Source: Antedon bifida
Lineage: Eukaryota; Echinodermata; Crinoidea; Comatulida; Antedonidae
DNA: 64,000 bases
Reading direction: 5' to 3'
Assembly (NCBI GenBank): GCA_963402885.1
Contig: OY727096.1
Location: 29,493,820 to 29,557,819, forward strand
Shown here: in pieces, positions 10,804 to 20,537 of the stretch
How the letters are laid out: every line of letters begins with the position of its first letter
Position numbering within the stretch: position 1 is the first letter of the stretch
Made by a program: the position numbers and the translations under genes
Notes under the pieces: model-generated
What the model was told of the DNA's origin: nothing
Database searches by the model: none
The model's input: the letters and a program-made list of their open reading frames with translations, nothing else

Positions 10804-12335
10804 TAAAAAAATCCACTGCGCATAACATTTTCTAATTTATTATAATATGTCAACGCGCGCCATATAGTGTAGTAAGTAATTATGCAATCAGAAAGGCGTC
10901 TAGTATGCATCCAATAGAACGCGATCACAGTTTGCGGCACATTTTTTAGTGAACAAAGTGTTATTTGTGCCAGTTGGCTCAGCCGATAGCTACAGTGTGC
11001 GACTTTAAGACTTTTTTCTTAAACTACATCCAAATTCTGCTTACAAGTACAGCATGTGGAGGATGATAAAGATTGTGTGTTCCTATTCACTGAAAAAGAA
11101 AAAAAATACAGTTACAAGGTTATAAAAAGCATCATTTTACATATTCATGAATAAGGGACAAATATGAACCTACAGACTGAAAAAAAGTTGTTGATGTAGA
11201 CATTATTTTAATTACAGTTTTCTTAATTGTTTTAATCTCACATGTACATTTTCTTTATTTTACGTTCTTTATTATTTCATTTAAACTTGCATACACTACT
11301 GTACTACTTCATAGCTACACAATCATATGATTGGAACAAATTTAATGCTGTGTCTTTTAGACAAATTGCCCACATGTGTTGACGACCAATTACAACCTTC
11401 ATCAGCACTATGGGTCCGGTCGCAACCAAACGGCACTTACTCAGCCCATAATGACAGATAGACAAATACACTGTGGTAAACCCTTACTCTTCCGCAAAAG
11501 TGCACAAAGTCTAGAGGTGTACACTGGACCTCCAGTTTTACGCCCTTATGTGAGAAAATGACATAGAAATCAGTTCTTGGAGAACCTAAAATGGCTATGG
11601 TTTGCGGTAGTCATGTCTCATCGAACAAAATGAAATTACCTGTTCACATCAGTTGGAGTATCTTCTGTGTGTCTTCTGTTCATGGCAATATGCCAAGTTA
11701 GAGCAATAAACTTCCAGATGTAGAAGATAACTTTCAAAAATTTGAAAAAACCCTGAAGAAGAAGGTAACAAATTTCTGGAAAGTTTTTTATAATAACTAC
11801 ACCACGCCGAATGTATCTGCAAAGAAATAATTATACAGTACTATAAATTGTAATATTTCATCATAAATATGAAATTATAATATGGATGAAACACATACAA
11901 TAATTGTACAAAATATAATAATTGTAACATTGGTACAAATATGTGAAAGCATTAGATAGAATTAAAATATTAGAACAAGTCAGTAATTTTTACAGACTCC
12001 AGAGAAGCCTGTAAAGATTACATCGATGTTAACATCGTAACTACAGGTTCTATGAATAAATCACTGTTTATCCATGATGTTAACACATATTATGTATACC
12101 TACCTGATGGAGCATCTTAACGTGATGAGTGATACAGTAGTCACATGATGCCATTTTCCAATCAATTTCTATTATTTAGATACGCTATGTACAATGTAAT
12201 ATTATAGTAGTGTGGCAAAATGCCATACAACACTCACTACCTTCACTGTACATTTGTATGATTAATAGCCAAAAATGCAATGCATACTGTATTTCCTACG
12301 TTGACTACAGATTATCAACTATCATATTTATTTGA

Positions 12336-12435
12336 ATAAACACCTCCCTCGAATAAATTCCCCCTCCCCCATAGAACATCATTTTGAATAAATTCCCCCT
12401 CAAATAAATGCCCCCCTCCTAACCTTTCTGAACAA
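12336..12435. repeat. Degenerate GAATAAA-CCCCC repeats
   Basis: Four or five imperfect copies of a motif like GAATAAATTCCCCCTC are spaced about 20-40 bp apart, C-rich in an otherwise AT-rich region. It is probably simple-repeat expansion. Confidence 0.5.
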
Positions 12436-14218
12436 TAAACGCCTATGCTACTGCTAATTACAGCAAAAGAAAATGTACCTGTTCTTCATTAGAATTTTCG
12501 ACATGGTAAGGCCTTTCCATAATAGGTATTTGTAGACCAAATCAGCAGTCAGGCACAGCAGCTGCGGAATTTCAGGAACAGAACTACATAGAAATAATTA
12601 GACTGTGTACAATTTTGAACAATTTTAAAATTGTAATCATTATCATACACCTAAATGTACACTATTTAAAATCTATATTAACTCATACTTACAACATAAT
12701 TATGGCTAATGTAAGTAGACCTACAGGTAAATTACTATTTATCACATATGCTGCTATGTCAATTTCGGATAGATTTACTGAAAAAAAAGGTTATTATTTT
12801 ATTACTATTTGATGGAAAGAGTGGGAAAACACACAGGGAAGGGGTGTTAAATTTAACAGGGAATGGAGAATGGCCGCATTTGGTTCACATCCCATGGGCC
12901 ATCAGCACCAAAAAAAATCTTCACACTTCATCATATTGATAGAGATTGAATATTTAGGCTGTAAGTACTTCAATGTTGTTCTATGTTTCAAAAAGTGGTT
13001 AGGCCTGGTTAGTGGAAACAAGAGACCAACAATACGGATGACTTACGGGCCTTTGAATCATGCTAGACTGCAGGAAGACGGTAATGCGAGGCTAACTCGG
13101 TGTGCTTGTTCAACTGACGCATTCAAGTTAGTTTCAAATAACTTTAAACTAATACCTACCGAACAAAGTAAAGTTTATGCTTTTTAGGGTCATTTATACT
13201 TACCGATGTTGGGTGCCATAATGATTAAATTTTGTAATTTAACCGTAAAATTGTCCACTAACAAAAATAGTTATCTATTTTTGCCACGTAGCGTGAAGAA
13301 AAGCGCCACCAATTAAAACACGCTCTTTGATCGTGATTATGTAAATAAATCAGGCCTCGTTCAATTAGTAGAAAAAATAAATGAGGAAAGATCTTGTTTA
13401 TATATGTATACTTTAGATAATTTGGACACAGAAAATTTATATACTATGCTTACATGGTTCTATAACTTGGAGTTATTTTTTTTTAAGCGTAAAGTTATTC
13501 TAACGTCAATACAATAAACAGAATTTCTTCCACGCCACATAAAGGGGTGCGACATCACTTAATATGCTACCCTCTCAGTTTGACTTCAAGTCAACCAAAA
13601 CAGTACACATTCAAACCATCTTTAGCAGAAAATATAAGGTAAACATTTATTTTTGTATACTTAAAAATAAGATACCGATTATTGAGAGAGCACTTTTGTG
13701 TCGGTAAGTGTCATTATTATGTCAACCTGAAAATATGAATTAGCAAGTGGGCCAGTGAGCCAAATTTGGTATTTATATTAGTTTTTTGCTTGGCCACACA
13801 TACCAAATGCTACTAATATTATGTCCTTCTTTTGAGTGAATTAACCTACTGTTAGTGTTTTGCTGAATATATGTAAATTAATTGGCACCTTTTAGTATAT
13901 AAATCTTTATGGCACACTGCACTCTAACACCAACTGAGATTGAGCCCGTAGACACTGTGAGTGATTCAAGGGTTCGAATGAACCAACCCCCTCCCCCTAG
14001 CTGATCTGACGGTAAAATAGGTCTAAAGGCTTTAATGACTCGTTGGTGCTGTCTGAGTTGAATCCTGACGAGACGAGTCATCTTTAATTTTTAGAGAGGG
14101 TCAGAACCCTTGATTTTCACTATTCACTAGTTTTATCCACTTTCTAATTCTAAAGATAATCTCAGTGCAATATCCTCTATTATAAAATAGCAGCTCGTTC
14201 ACACTGTGGTAGTCACAG

Positions 14219-14223
14219 GGTAT
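14219..14223. repeat. Target site duplication GGTAT, 5' copy
   Basis: Five bases directly upstream of the 5' LTR, repeated exactly at 18,586-18,590 after the 3' LTR. Five bases is normal for Ty3/gypsy integrases. Confidence 0.9.
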
Positions 14224-14406
14224 TGTAATGATATTGTAAGCCTGAACACAACCGTAATGTGTACAGCGCCCCCACACCGCACAATTCGTGCACATGGTTT
14301 TGACAGCCATCTTGATTCTGGAGTTTCTGCATTAAAAGTTATAAAAGTTTACACAGTTGTCTATTGCGTTATTAAAGTCATTATTCCCATAAGTCATAGC
14401 ATTACA
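14224..14406 (+). repeat. 5' LTR (183 bp)
   Basis: It runs from TGTAATG to CATTACA and is identical over all 183 positions to 18,403-18,585. A TATAAAAG box is at 14,340-14,347 and an ATTAAA polyadenylation-type signal at 14,371-14,376. The seven-base inverted ends are typical of LTRs. Confidence 0.93.
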
Positions 14407-14418
14407 TGGTGGCAGCCA
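14407..14418 (+). promoter_or_regulatory. Primer binding site
   Basis: TGGTGGCAGCC starts immediately after the LTR. It begins with TGG, the complement of a tRNA 3' CCA. The pairing tRNA would end GGCTGCCACCA; I cannot say which tRNA this is without the genome's tRNA set. Confidence 0.7.
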
Positions 14419-14419
14419 A

Positions 14420-14914
14420 ATGGATTCGATCACCAAGCCAAGCATCAATTACCAGGCTAGCAACATGTCTGCAGAAATCGCAAATTTTAAGCAATATTGC
14501 GAGCTGCTGTTCAAGGGTCCTCTCGCCAAGGTATGCAAGGACGATCCGTCACGGGTGACTTACATTTTGATTTGGCTAGGTCAAGAAGGACTGAGAATTT
14601 TTAATTCATGGGGAATGGACCAGGATGATCAGACGCCTAAGTCAATACTCGAAAGGTTGGAGAAACATTTCACACCCAAGACAAATTTCAGATTGTCGAG
14701 ATTCGAGTTTGGTAGGCTCAAACAAGCATCAGGTGAAAAGGTGGACGATTACGTCGCCAGGCTACGTTTGCAAGCACAGAAGTGCAAATTTACGCACGCA
14801 GTCGCAAGCAACGACGGGCAAAACGTAAGTAATAATCTCTCAGAATTCGATGAACGAATCATTGAGCAATTAATCACTGGGACAAATTCCACAGAGGTCC
14901 AAAAGAAGCTTTAG
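14420..14914 (+). CDS. gag: Retrotransposon Gag
   Basis: The 164-codon frame starts two bases after the primer binding site. It encodes the capsid-like retrotransposon Gag domain (Retrotrans_gag family), with the expected pattern of W-rich helices, a 'RLSRFEFGRLKQ' segment and 'GEKVDDYVARLR' at about residues 113-124. It lacks its own zinc knuckles: those lie in the following frame. The frame ends at TAG 14,912-14,914, just where the conserved Gag C-terminal helix should continue. The continuation is in the -1 frame, so Gag is either completed by -1 frameshifting or cut short by a one-base deletion in a T run. The product would assemble into cytoplasmic particles that package the element RNA. 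Confidence 0.85.
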   Translation: MDSITKPSINYQASNMSAEIANFKQYCELLFKGPLAKVCKDDPSRVTYILIWLGQEGLRIFNSWGMDQDDQTPKSILERLEKHFTPKTNFRLSRFEFGRLKQASGEKVDDYVARLRLQAQKCKFTHAVASNDGQNVSNNLSEFDERIIEQLITGTNSTEVQKKL

Positions 14915-14982
14915 CTTCCAGCGATTTAACGCTAGACAAAGCGATAGACACAGCCAGAACACATGAGGCAACAAAGGCCAGC

Positions 14983-17900
14983 ATGTCAGTGTTAAACCCT
15001 GACAAACAGGTGCACGTCATGAAGCGGCATAATAAGAGGGCGCCACCTAGACCCAATCCAAAACCCCAACACACAGGCAAGCCATGCCGATACTGTGGCC
15101 AAAAGCACCAGAAGGGCAAATGCCCAGCGTATAACGCAATATGCAACTTTTGCCAGAGGAAAGGCCACTGGGAAAAAGTTTGTGAGAAAAAAAAGCACAA
15201 CAAAAGCGTAGAATTACAGGCCACATCCGTAGAAGGAGATAGCGTACTAGAATTTGATAGCATTCATATTAATTCGCTTAGCACCGATGAAGCGTTTGCT
15301 ACGCTCAACATTTCTCTTATCGATGGTACGCCAGCCACCCTAAAAGTCAAGCTAGATACGGGCGCACAGGGTAACGTTCTTCCTGTCAGAACATTTCGTA
15401 ATATGTATCCAAGGCGTCGGATGCACACCATGTTAAAGCAATCAAACGCGAAGCTCACTGCATACAACAGTAGCGAAATCCGGCATCATGGTATTCTGAC
15501 TATTGATTGTACTCACAACAACGTACAACACAAAGCCGACTTCTACGTTGCTGAATGTGATGGTCCGGTTATATTGGGACTACCATCACTGCGAGGGCTT
15601 GATCTAGTATCAATTAAATGCGACACTGTTAGCAACTCATTCATAGAGTCCGTAGACCAACTGAAAGCAATCTACCCGAAGCAGTTTGATAGAATAGGCA
15701 ACTTTAAGGGTGAATACAAGATCGTTCTCGATCCTAATACCAGACCAGTAATCCATTCGTCTAGAAAATGCCCAATCCAAATTCACGACGAAATAAAGCT
15801 AGAGCTCGACAGAATGCTCAAGGAAGGTGTAATACGCAAAGTCACTGAGCCGACTGAGTGGGTCAACAGTATCACCTACACACGCAAAGCTAACGGTCAC
15901 CTTCGTATTTGCCTCGACCCCAAAGACTTGAATAAAGCGATCCAACGTCCGCATCACCATACGCCAACGCTAGAAGAAACTTCGCACAAATTCGCAGGTT
16001 CCAAACATTTTTCTAAGCTTGACGCGAAAAATGGTTATTGGGCAGTCAAACTGCACCCAGACTCGCAACCGCTTACCACATTTAACTCGCCTTTTGGCAG
16101 ATTTTGCTTCCAGCGACTACCATTCGGGCTGAAAATGAGCCAGGACGTGTTCCAAGCAAAAATGGACCAGATTCTTGAACGCTGCCCAGGTACTGCTGGC
16201 ATAGCAGATGACATCGGTGTACACGGCGACTCAGAGGCGAGTCATGACGCCAACCTGCGCAATCTTATGAAAGTCGCTGCAGAGGAAGGCCTCACATTTA
16301 ACTCAGAAAAGTGCGCGATAAAACAGAAACAAATCGGCTTCTTCGGCCAAATCTACAGCGATACTGGTGTCAGACCAGACCCCAAGAAACTTGTAGCGAT
16401 TACGAACTTATCCGATCCAACCAACATATCTGAACTCCGCTCTATACTAGGCATCGTTACATACATGGGATCATTCGTCCCAAGGTTAGCCGACCTAACC
16501 CAACCACTCAGAGACCTACTTAAATCGGAAGCGATATTCGAGTGGACGCAAAGTCATAGTCAAGCGATGCAACGCATAAAGGACGCAATCACAGCTCCAT
16601 ACGAACTGCACTATTTTGACAAAACCAAAGATAGCGTTATTCAGGTAGATGCCTCTTCATACGGTCTAGGCGCCTGTCTACTACAAGATGGCAAGCCAGT
16701 CGCGGTCGCCTCAAAATGCCTAACGCCAACTGAGCGACGCTACGCGAATATTGAACGAGAGATGCTAGCATGCGTCTTCGGATGTGAGCGATTTCATACA
16801 TATGTATTCGGAAAGCCATTCATCATTGAATCCGATCATAAGCCGCTGGAAATGATCAGTTTGAAAAATCTGAAAGCTTCACCGCCAAGGCTACAGCGCA
16901 TGCTTCTACGCATCCAACGCTATAACTGCAACATAAAATACAGACCAGGGAAAGAGATCCCACTTGCAGACGGTCTCTCCAGAATGCCAAACAAAGATGA
17001 CGCTGACGAGATCAAGCTAGACATAAGGGTCGATAACGTACATTTCTCCGCAGCGAAGGAGTGCACCATCCGCGAAGCGACAGACGATAATGACGAACTT
17101 GTAAAGCTGCGCGACACTATAATTGAAGGGTGGCCAACGACGCGAAAGGAAGTTTGTAAAGATATCCGCAAATATTGGTCATATCGCGATGAACTCTCTG
17201 TAGCAAATGGAATCATCCTCAAAGGCACTTGTTATCTGATCCCTGAGTCCTTAAGACAGGACATCCTCGACAAGCTACACGAAGCACATCTTGGCACCAC
17301 AAAAACCCAATTGCGAGCACGCACAGCGGTATTTTGGCCGAACATGAACGACGCAATACGCACAAAAGTTGAGAACTGCGAAATTTGTCAGCAACACGCA
17401 CGACGAAAACAGAAGGAACCAATAATCCAGCATGAAATACCTACTAGACCTTGGCAAAGACTAGGAGCAGACCTGTTCGCACTAAACGGCTCAAACTATA
17501 TCATCATCTGCGACTACTACTCAAAATTCCCAATCGTCAAGAATCTACGCAGTGGGACCACATCTAAAACAGTCGTCAACGTGTTAAAAGAAATATTCGC
17601 TGAGCACGGTACCCCAGACGAAATCGTTAGTGACAACGGTCCGCAATTTGTCTCCGAGGAGTTTGAGCGATTTGCAGAAAATTGGTGCATCACTCTTGTC
17701 AAAACATCGCCAAGATACAGTCAATCAAATGGATTCATAGAACGTCAAGTACAAACTGTCAAAAATACGCTAAAGAAAGCTATCGAGTCCAAAGAAGATC
17801 CGCAACGCGCACTCTTGATACTCAGATCAACCCCAATCGACAGTAGACTACCATCTCCCGCAGAGATCCTCAACAAAAGGATTTACAAATCAAACATGCC

Positions 17901-18201
17901 AGTAAGAATCGCCGATGGCCATAGCGAAGTTGATAACGCACTCGCTGATCGTCAAGAAACGCAAAAACGCTACTATAACAAGCACGCGAAACAATCGCAA
18001 GACCCAAAAGAGGGGGAAAGCGTTAGAGTGAATAAGAATGAAGCAAATCATTGTAAATGGGAACCCGGAACAGTTCAAAACAAACGCGCTGAACCGAGAT
18101 CATATGACGTCGAAATGTCCGATGGATCAATCCTACGAAGAAGTAGTCGACATATTAGGAAGCCCGCAAGATTCGCGAATAACTCTAATAATAATACATA
18201 A
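14983..18201 (+). CDS. pol: Retrotransposon Pol polyprotein (PR-RT-RH-IN)
   Basis: A 1,072-codon uninterrupted frame, -1 relative to gag. It is open from about 14,866 upstream of this first ATG, overlapping gag by about 50 bases. In order: two CCHC zinc knuckles (C35/C38/H42/C47 and C54/C57/H62/C67); aspartic protease D125-T-G-A; reverse transcriptase with D347 in 'FSKLDAKNGYW' and the catalytic pair D409-D410 in 'IADDI'; RNase H starting at D556 in 'QVDASSYGLGA'; integrase zinc-binding H766/H769/C799/C802 and a D830, D884, E920 core with exactly 35 residues between the last two. The tail ends in 'RRSSRHIRKPARF'. All catalytic residues are present, so the enzyme set looks functional. The tyrosine of the usual YxDD box is isoleucine. 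Confidence 0.93.
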   Translation: MSVLNPDKQVHVMKRHNKRAPPRPNPKPQHTGKPCRYCGQKHQKGKCPAYNAICNFCQRKGHWEKVCEKKKHNKSVELQATSVEGDSVLEFDSIHINSLSTDEAFATLNISLIDGTPATLKVKLDTGAQGNVLPVRTFRNMYPRRRMHTMLKQSNAKLTAYNSSEIRHHGILTIDCTHNNVQHKADFYVAECDGPVILGLPSLRGLDLVSIKCDTVSNSFIESVDQLKAIYPKQFDRIGNFKGEYKIVLDPNTRPVIHSSRKCPIQIHDEIKLELDRMLKEGVIRKVTEPTEWVNSITYTRKANGHLRICLDPKDLNKAIQRPHHHTPTLEETSHKFAGSKHFSKLDAKNGYWAVKLHPDSQPLTTFNSPFGRFCFQRLPFGLKMSQDVFQAKMDQILERCPGTAGIADDIGVHGDSEASHDANLRNLMKVAAEEGLTFNSEKCAIKQKQIGFFGQIYSDTGVRPDPKKLVAITNLSDPTNISELRSILGIVTYMGSFVPRLADLTQPLRDLLKSEAIFEWTQSHSQAMQRIKDAITAPYELHYFDKTKDSVIQVDASSYGLGACLLQDGKPVAVASKCLTPTERRYANIEREMLACVFGCERFHTYVFGKPFIIESDHKPLEMISLKNLKASPPRLQRMLLRIQRYNCNIKYRPGKEIPLADGLSRMPNKDDADEIKLDIRVDNVHFSAAKECTIREATDDNDELVKLRDTIIEGWPTTRKEVCKDIRKYWSYRDELSVANGIILKGTCYLIPESLRQDILDKLHEAHLGTTKTQLRARTAVFWPNMNDAIRTKVENCEICQQHARRKQKEPIIQHEIPTRPWQRLGADLFALNGSNYIIICDYYSKFPIVKNLRSGTTSKTVVNVLKEIFAEHGTPDEIVSDNGPQFVSEEFERFAENWCITLVKTSPRYSQSNGFIERQVQTVKNTLKKAIESKEDPQRALLILRSTPIDSRLPSPAEILNKRIYKSNMPVRIADGHSEVDNALADRQETQKRYYNKHAKQSQDPKEGESVRVNKNEANHCKWEPGTVQNKRAEPRSYDVEMSDGSILRRSSRHIRKPARFANNSNNNT

Positions 18202-18394
18202 ACATGATACAAAGACACTGATTCTTGAACTGATAGTTATAAACAAAGTTAAAAGTTACATTTGTTTTACAAATAGTCTTTATTCAGTTTTCTCATATTC
18301 ATACTCATGCTGAAGATATCCAGCATCTATTCAAGCTATCTATTATGTCTAAAAGTAAATCACATTTTGATACATATGTCTTCCATCTTTCAGT
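18202..18394 (+). other. Retrotransposon 3' untranslated segment
   Basis: The stretch between the pol stop and the polypurine tract is about 190 bp. It has no env-like frame and no recognisable motif. Confidence 0.6.
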
Positions 18395-18402
18395 AAAGGG
18401 GA
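18395..18402 (+). promoter_or_regulatory. Polypurine tract
   Basis: AAAGGGGA abuts the 3' LTR start TGTAATG at 18,403. It is the expected plus-strand priming site. Confidence 0.8.
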
Positions 18403-18585
18403 TGTAATGATATTGTAAGCCTGAACACAACCGTAATGTGTACAGCGCCCCCACACCGCACAATTCGTGCACATGGTTTTGACAGCCATCTTGATTCTGG
18501 AGTTTCTGCATTAAAAGTTATAAAAGTTTACACAGTTGTCTATTGCGTTATTAAAGTCATTATTCCCATAAGTCATAGCATTACA
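18403..18585 (+). repeat. 3' LTR (183 bp)
   Basis: Identical to the 5' LTR over its full length and followed by GGTAT, the target duplication, at 18,586-18,590. Confidence 0.93.
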
Positions 18586-18598
18586 GGTATCTGAAAAT

Positions 18599-18756
18599 TA
18601 AAAGGATCCCAATGGAAATAAGCTAATAAGCTTTTTGGGCTATCCTGGAAAATCTTTTATAAATGTATTATTTGTAATGTCCGTAAATTATGTTATCACT
18701 TTCTATGTATTTTTTATGATGATTTTCCAAATAAATTCAAATCAAATCAAAACGAT
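18599..18756 (+). mobile_element. LINE 3' end with TCAAA tail
   Basis: The segment contains CCCAATGGAAATAAG, then GGGCTATCCTGG, and ends AAATAAATTCAAATCAAATC. The same three blocks in the same order occur on the minus strand at 54,494-54,663. It is a 5'-truncated CR1/L2-type LINE tail or a SINE sharing that tail. There is no coding sequence. Confidence 0.7.
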
Positions 18757-18960
18757 TGTACCTACTTGGGATTTAAGTACGATTTAAGTGCCGCTCCCGG
18801 TGCCGCTCTGGCAGTACTGCATTTTCATTTATAAAATGTCTTCGTGAAATGCCATTTTACAACAAATGTTTGGTTTTCGCAGTCCACAATTTAACCACAC
18901 TATCGATGGATCATGATGAGACAAGTGGCTTCTGAATCTCTCCGATCAGCACAGACTACA
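18757..18960. other. Unassigned spacer between LINE fragments
   Basis: I see no ORF or repeat match. The stretch GCCGCTCCCGGTGCCGCTC at about 18,791 is GC-rich compared with its surroundings. Confidence 0.4.
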
Positions 18961-19007
18961 GACTGCAAGAGTCTTACTTAAAAAGTAACTTACTTAATTA
19001 TCGTCCA

Positions 19008-20297
19008 GTGTCTCTTACGTCGGTGATGTGCAAGATGTTGGAAAAACTTGTTTTCCAACAAATTCTTAACCACTGCCAAAGTAACAGCCTGTTGGCGAGT
19101 CATCAACACGGCTTTCTTCCTGGTCGATCCTGTACCACAGCCTTGGTGTCGGCAACCACTGACTGGTTACGTGCACTTGATTCGAAAACGCCAGCCGTTG
19201 ACCTTATTACTTTGGATTTCAGCCGTGCGTTTGATACCATATCCCACGATATTCTTCTCCGCAAGCTATTGTTGACATTCAATATCAATGACACTGCGTT
19301 AAGCTGGATAACTTCTTTTTTATCAAATCGTGTACAGCGTGTTGTATATAAAGGCAAATCTTCAGACTGGTTGCCTGTTAAATCAGGCGTGCCGCAAGGG
19401 TCTGTTTTGGGTCCGTTGCTTTTTGTCATGTATGCTAATGACCTTCATCTATACATTACATCTAGTATTATACAATACGCTGATGATGTGTTCATTTTTC
19501 GCAATGTCAGCACTAGGGATTCAGACCCAAATATTCAAAAAGATCTAACGTCTATTGATTCTTGGGCAAAAAAAAATTGCCTCAAACTGAATCCCAATAA
19601 ATGCAAATCTATGCGACTTACTTGGAGAAGAGGATATCCTAAACCTATATACAGCATTTCTGATACACTTTTAGATTGTAATGATTCATTAAACATTTTA
19701 GGCTGCTCAATACAAAGTAACTTGTCATGGGACAATCAAGTTCAGGATGCAGTATCAAATTGTAACCGTCTTATTGGTCTTATACGGTTAATCACATCTA
19801 ATGCCCCTAGTAGTGTAGCTCTCCATCTTTATAAGACACTTGTGCTGCCATGCTTATATTATTGTTCTCCAGTGTGGTGGGTGTACCGTAAAAAACATAT
19901 AAATATGCTAGAATCCGTTCAGAGGAGAGCTACCTGCATGATCTTAAAGAAAGGTTATTTAGATCAACATTATATAGATAGAAGAAAGGAGCTAGGTCTA
20001 ATGTCAGTAGAGAATAGGCGTGATTTCTTAAACATGACATTCATTGCCAATATAATAATTTCTCCACGATCTGATTTTATGAGTGAATATGTTGATTCTT
20101 TCTTAGTTAATAATCGACACCTAGATATACTCACCTTTCATCATGGTAGAGCTCGTACTGATGCTTTTAAATACTCAGGGATAGTACGGTTTCCTAAAAT
20201 GTTTTCAGAACTTGGTGCTACGATCAGAAACAATCTTATTGAAGAGTCGTTTTTTAAGTTTAAACACAGTTTAAAGCAACATTTTATAGATTTTTAA
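19008..20297 (+). CDS. LINE reverse transcriptase, partial
   Basis: A 429-codon uninterrupted frame. Visible RT blocks are 'QHGFLPGRSC', 'LDFSRAFDTISHDIL', 'SGVPQGSVLGPLLF' and the catalytic Y157-A-D-D. The thumb and C-terminal region of CR1/Jockey-type elements follow, with 'HLYKTLVLPCLYYCSPVW' and a tail 'FKFKHSLKQHF'. The first ATG lies inside the RT domain ('SLTSVM'), so this is the remnant of a longer ORF2, not a real start. It has no endonuclease, so it cannot move by itself. The lack of stops suggests recent insertion. Confidence 0.85.
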   Translation: MSLTSVMCKMLEKLVFQQILNHCQSNSLLASHQHGFLPGRSCTTALVSATTDWLRALDSKTPAVDLITLDFSRAFDTISHDILLRKLLLTFNINDTALSWITSFLSNRVQRVVYKGKSSDWLPVKSGVPQGSVLGPLLFVMYANDLHLYITSSIIQYADDVFIFRNVSTRDSDPNIQKDLTSIDSWAKKNCLKLNPNKCKSMRLTWRRGYPKPIYSISDTLLDCNDSLNILGCSIQSNLSWDNQVQDAVSNCNRLIGLIRLITSNAPSSVALHLYKTLVLPCLYYCSPVWWVYRKKHINMLESVQRRATCMILKKGYLDQHYIDRRKELGLMSVENRRDFLNMTFIANIIISPRSDFMSEYVDSFLVNNRHLDILTFHHGRARTDAFKYSGIVRFPKMFSELGATIRNNLIEESFFKFKHSLKQHFIDF

Positions 20298-20332
20298 TTT
20301 TTTTCATATTTTTATTAACATGATTGTACCTA

Positions 20333-20537
20333 CTTTGAATTTTTAACTTTTTAACTTTTATACAATCAGAATTTTTAACTTTTATACAATCAGAATTTTT
20401 AACTTTTATACAATCAGAATTTAACTTTTATACAATCAGAATTTTTAACTTTTATACATTCATAATTTTTAACTTTTATACAATCAGAATTTTTAACTTT
20501 TATACAATCAGAATTTTTAACTTTTACACAATCAGAT
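20333..20537 (+). repeat. 24-bp tandem repeat in LINE 3' UTR
   Basis: About eight copies of AATCAGAATTTTTAACTTTT plus ATAC, with one shortened unit and a variant ACATTCATAATTTT. It directly follows the RT stop and so may be part of the element. Confidence 0.85.

Larger units (their letters stand above)
9859..14218. other. Gene-free stretch, AT-rich
   Basis: No ORF over about 105 codons is present and none resembles a known family. Two local items stand out: a perfect 24-bp palindrome at 10,780-10,803, and a run of GAATAAATTCCCCCT-like repeats at 12,336-12,435. The strip 13,900-14,100 is more GC-rich than its surroundings and may be an old repeat, but I cannot assign it. Confidence 0.5.
14224..18585 (+). 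mobile_element. Complete Ty3/gypsy-type LTR retrotransposon
   Basis: The element is 4,362 bp with two identical 183-bp LTRs beginning TGTAATG and ending CATTACA, a perfect 5-bp target duplication, gag and pol frames in the typical order (gag, zinc knuckles, protease, reverse transcriptase, RNase H, integrase), and a polypurine tract before the 3' LTR. There is no env frame. The gene order with integrase last places it in Ty3/gypsy; the pol style resembles the Mag/SURL and K02A2.6-like elements of invertebrates. Identical LTRs mean a very recent insertion. The only visible defect is the frame offset between gag and pol. Confidence 0.93.

Noticed and set aside
11376-11561. 61-codon ORF of more balanced composition
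   Set aside because: No family is recognised, there are no splice sites giving a longer product, and it is isolated in repeat-rich DNA.
13878-14218. Possible exon or SINE in the GC-richer strip before the retrotransposon
   Set aside because: A GGTTCGAAT word resembles a box B, but no box A at proper spacing was found, and the frames have no recognisable protein.
14874-15263. Antisense 129-codon ORF over gag/pol
   Set aside because: It is a shadow of the zinc-knuckle region on the opposite strand and has no features of its own.
18202-18394. Possible env gene in the LTR element
   Set aside because: Fewer than 200 bases separate pol from the polypurine tract, and no frame of useful length is present.
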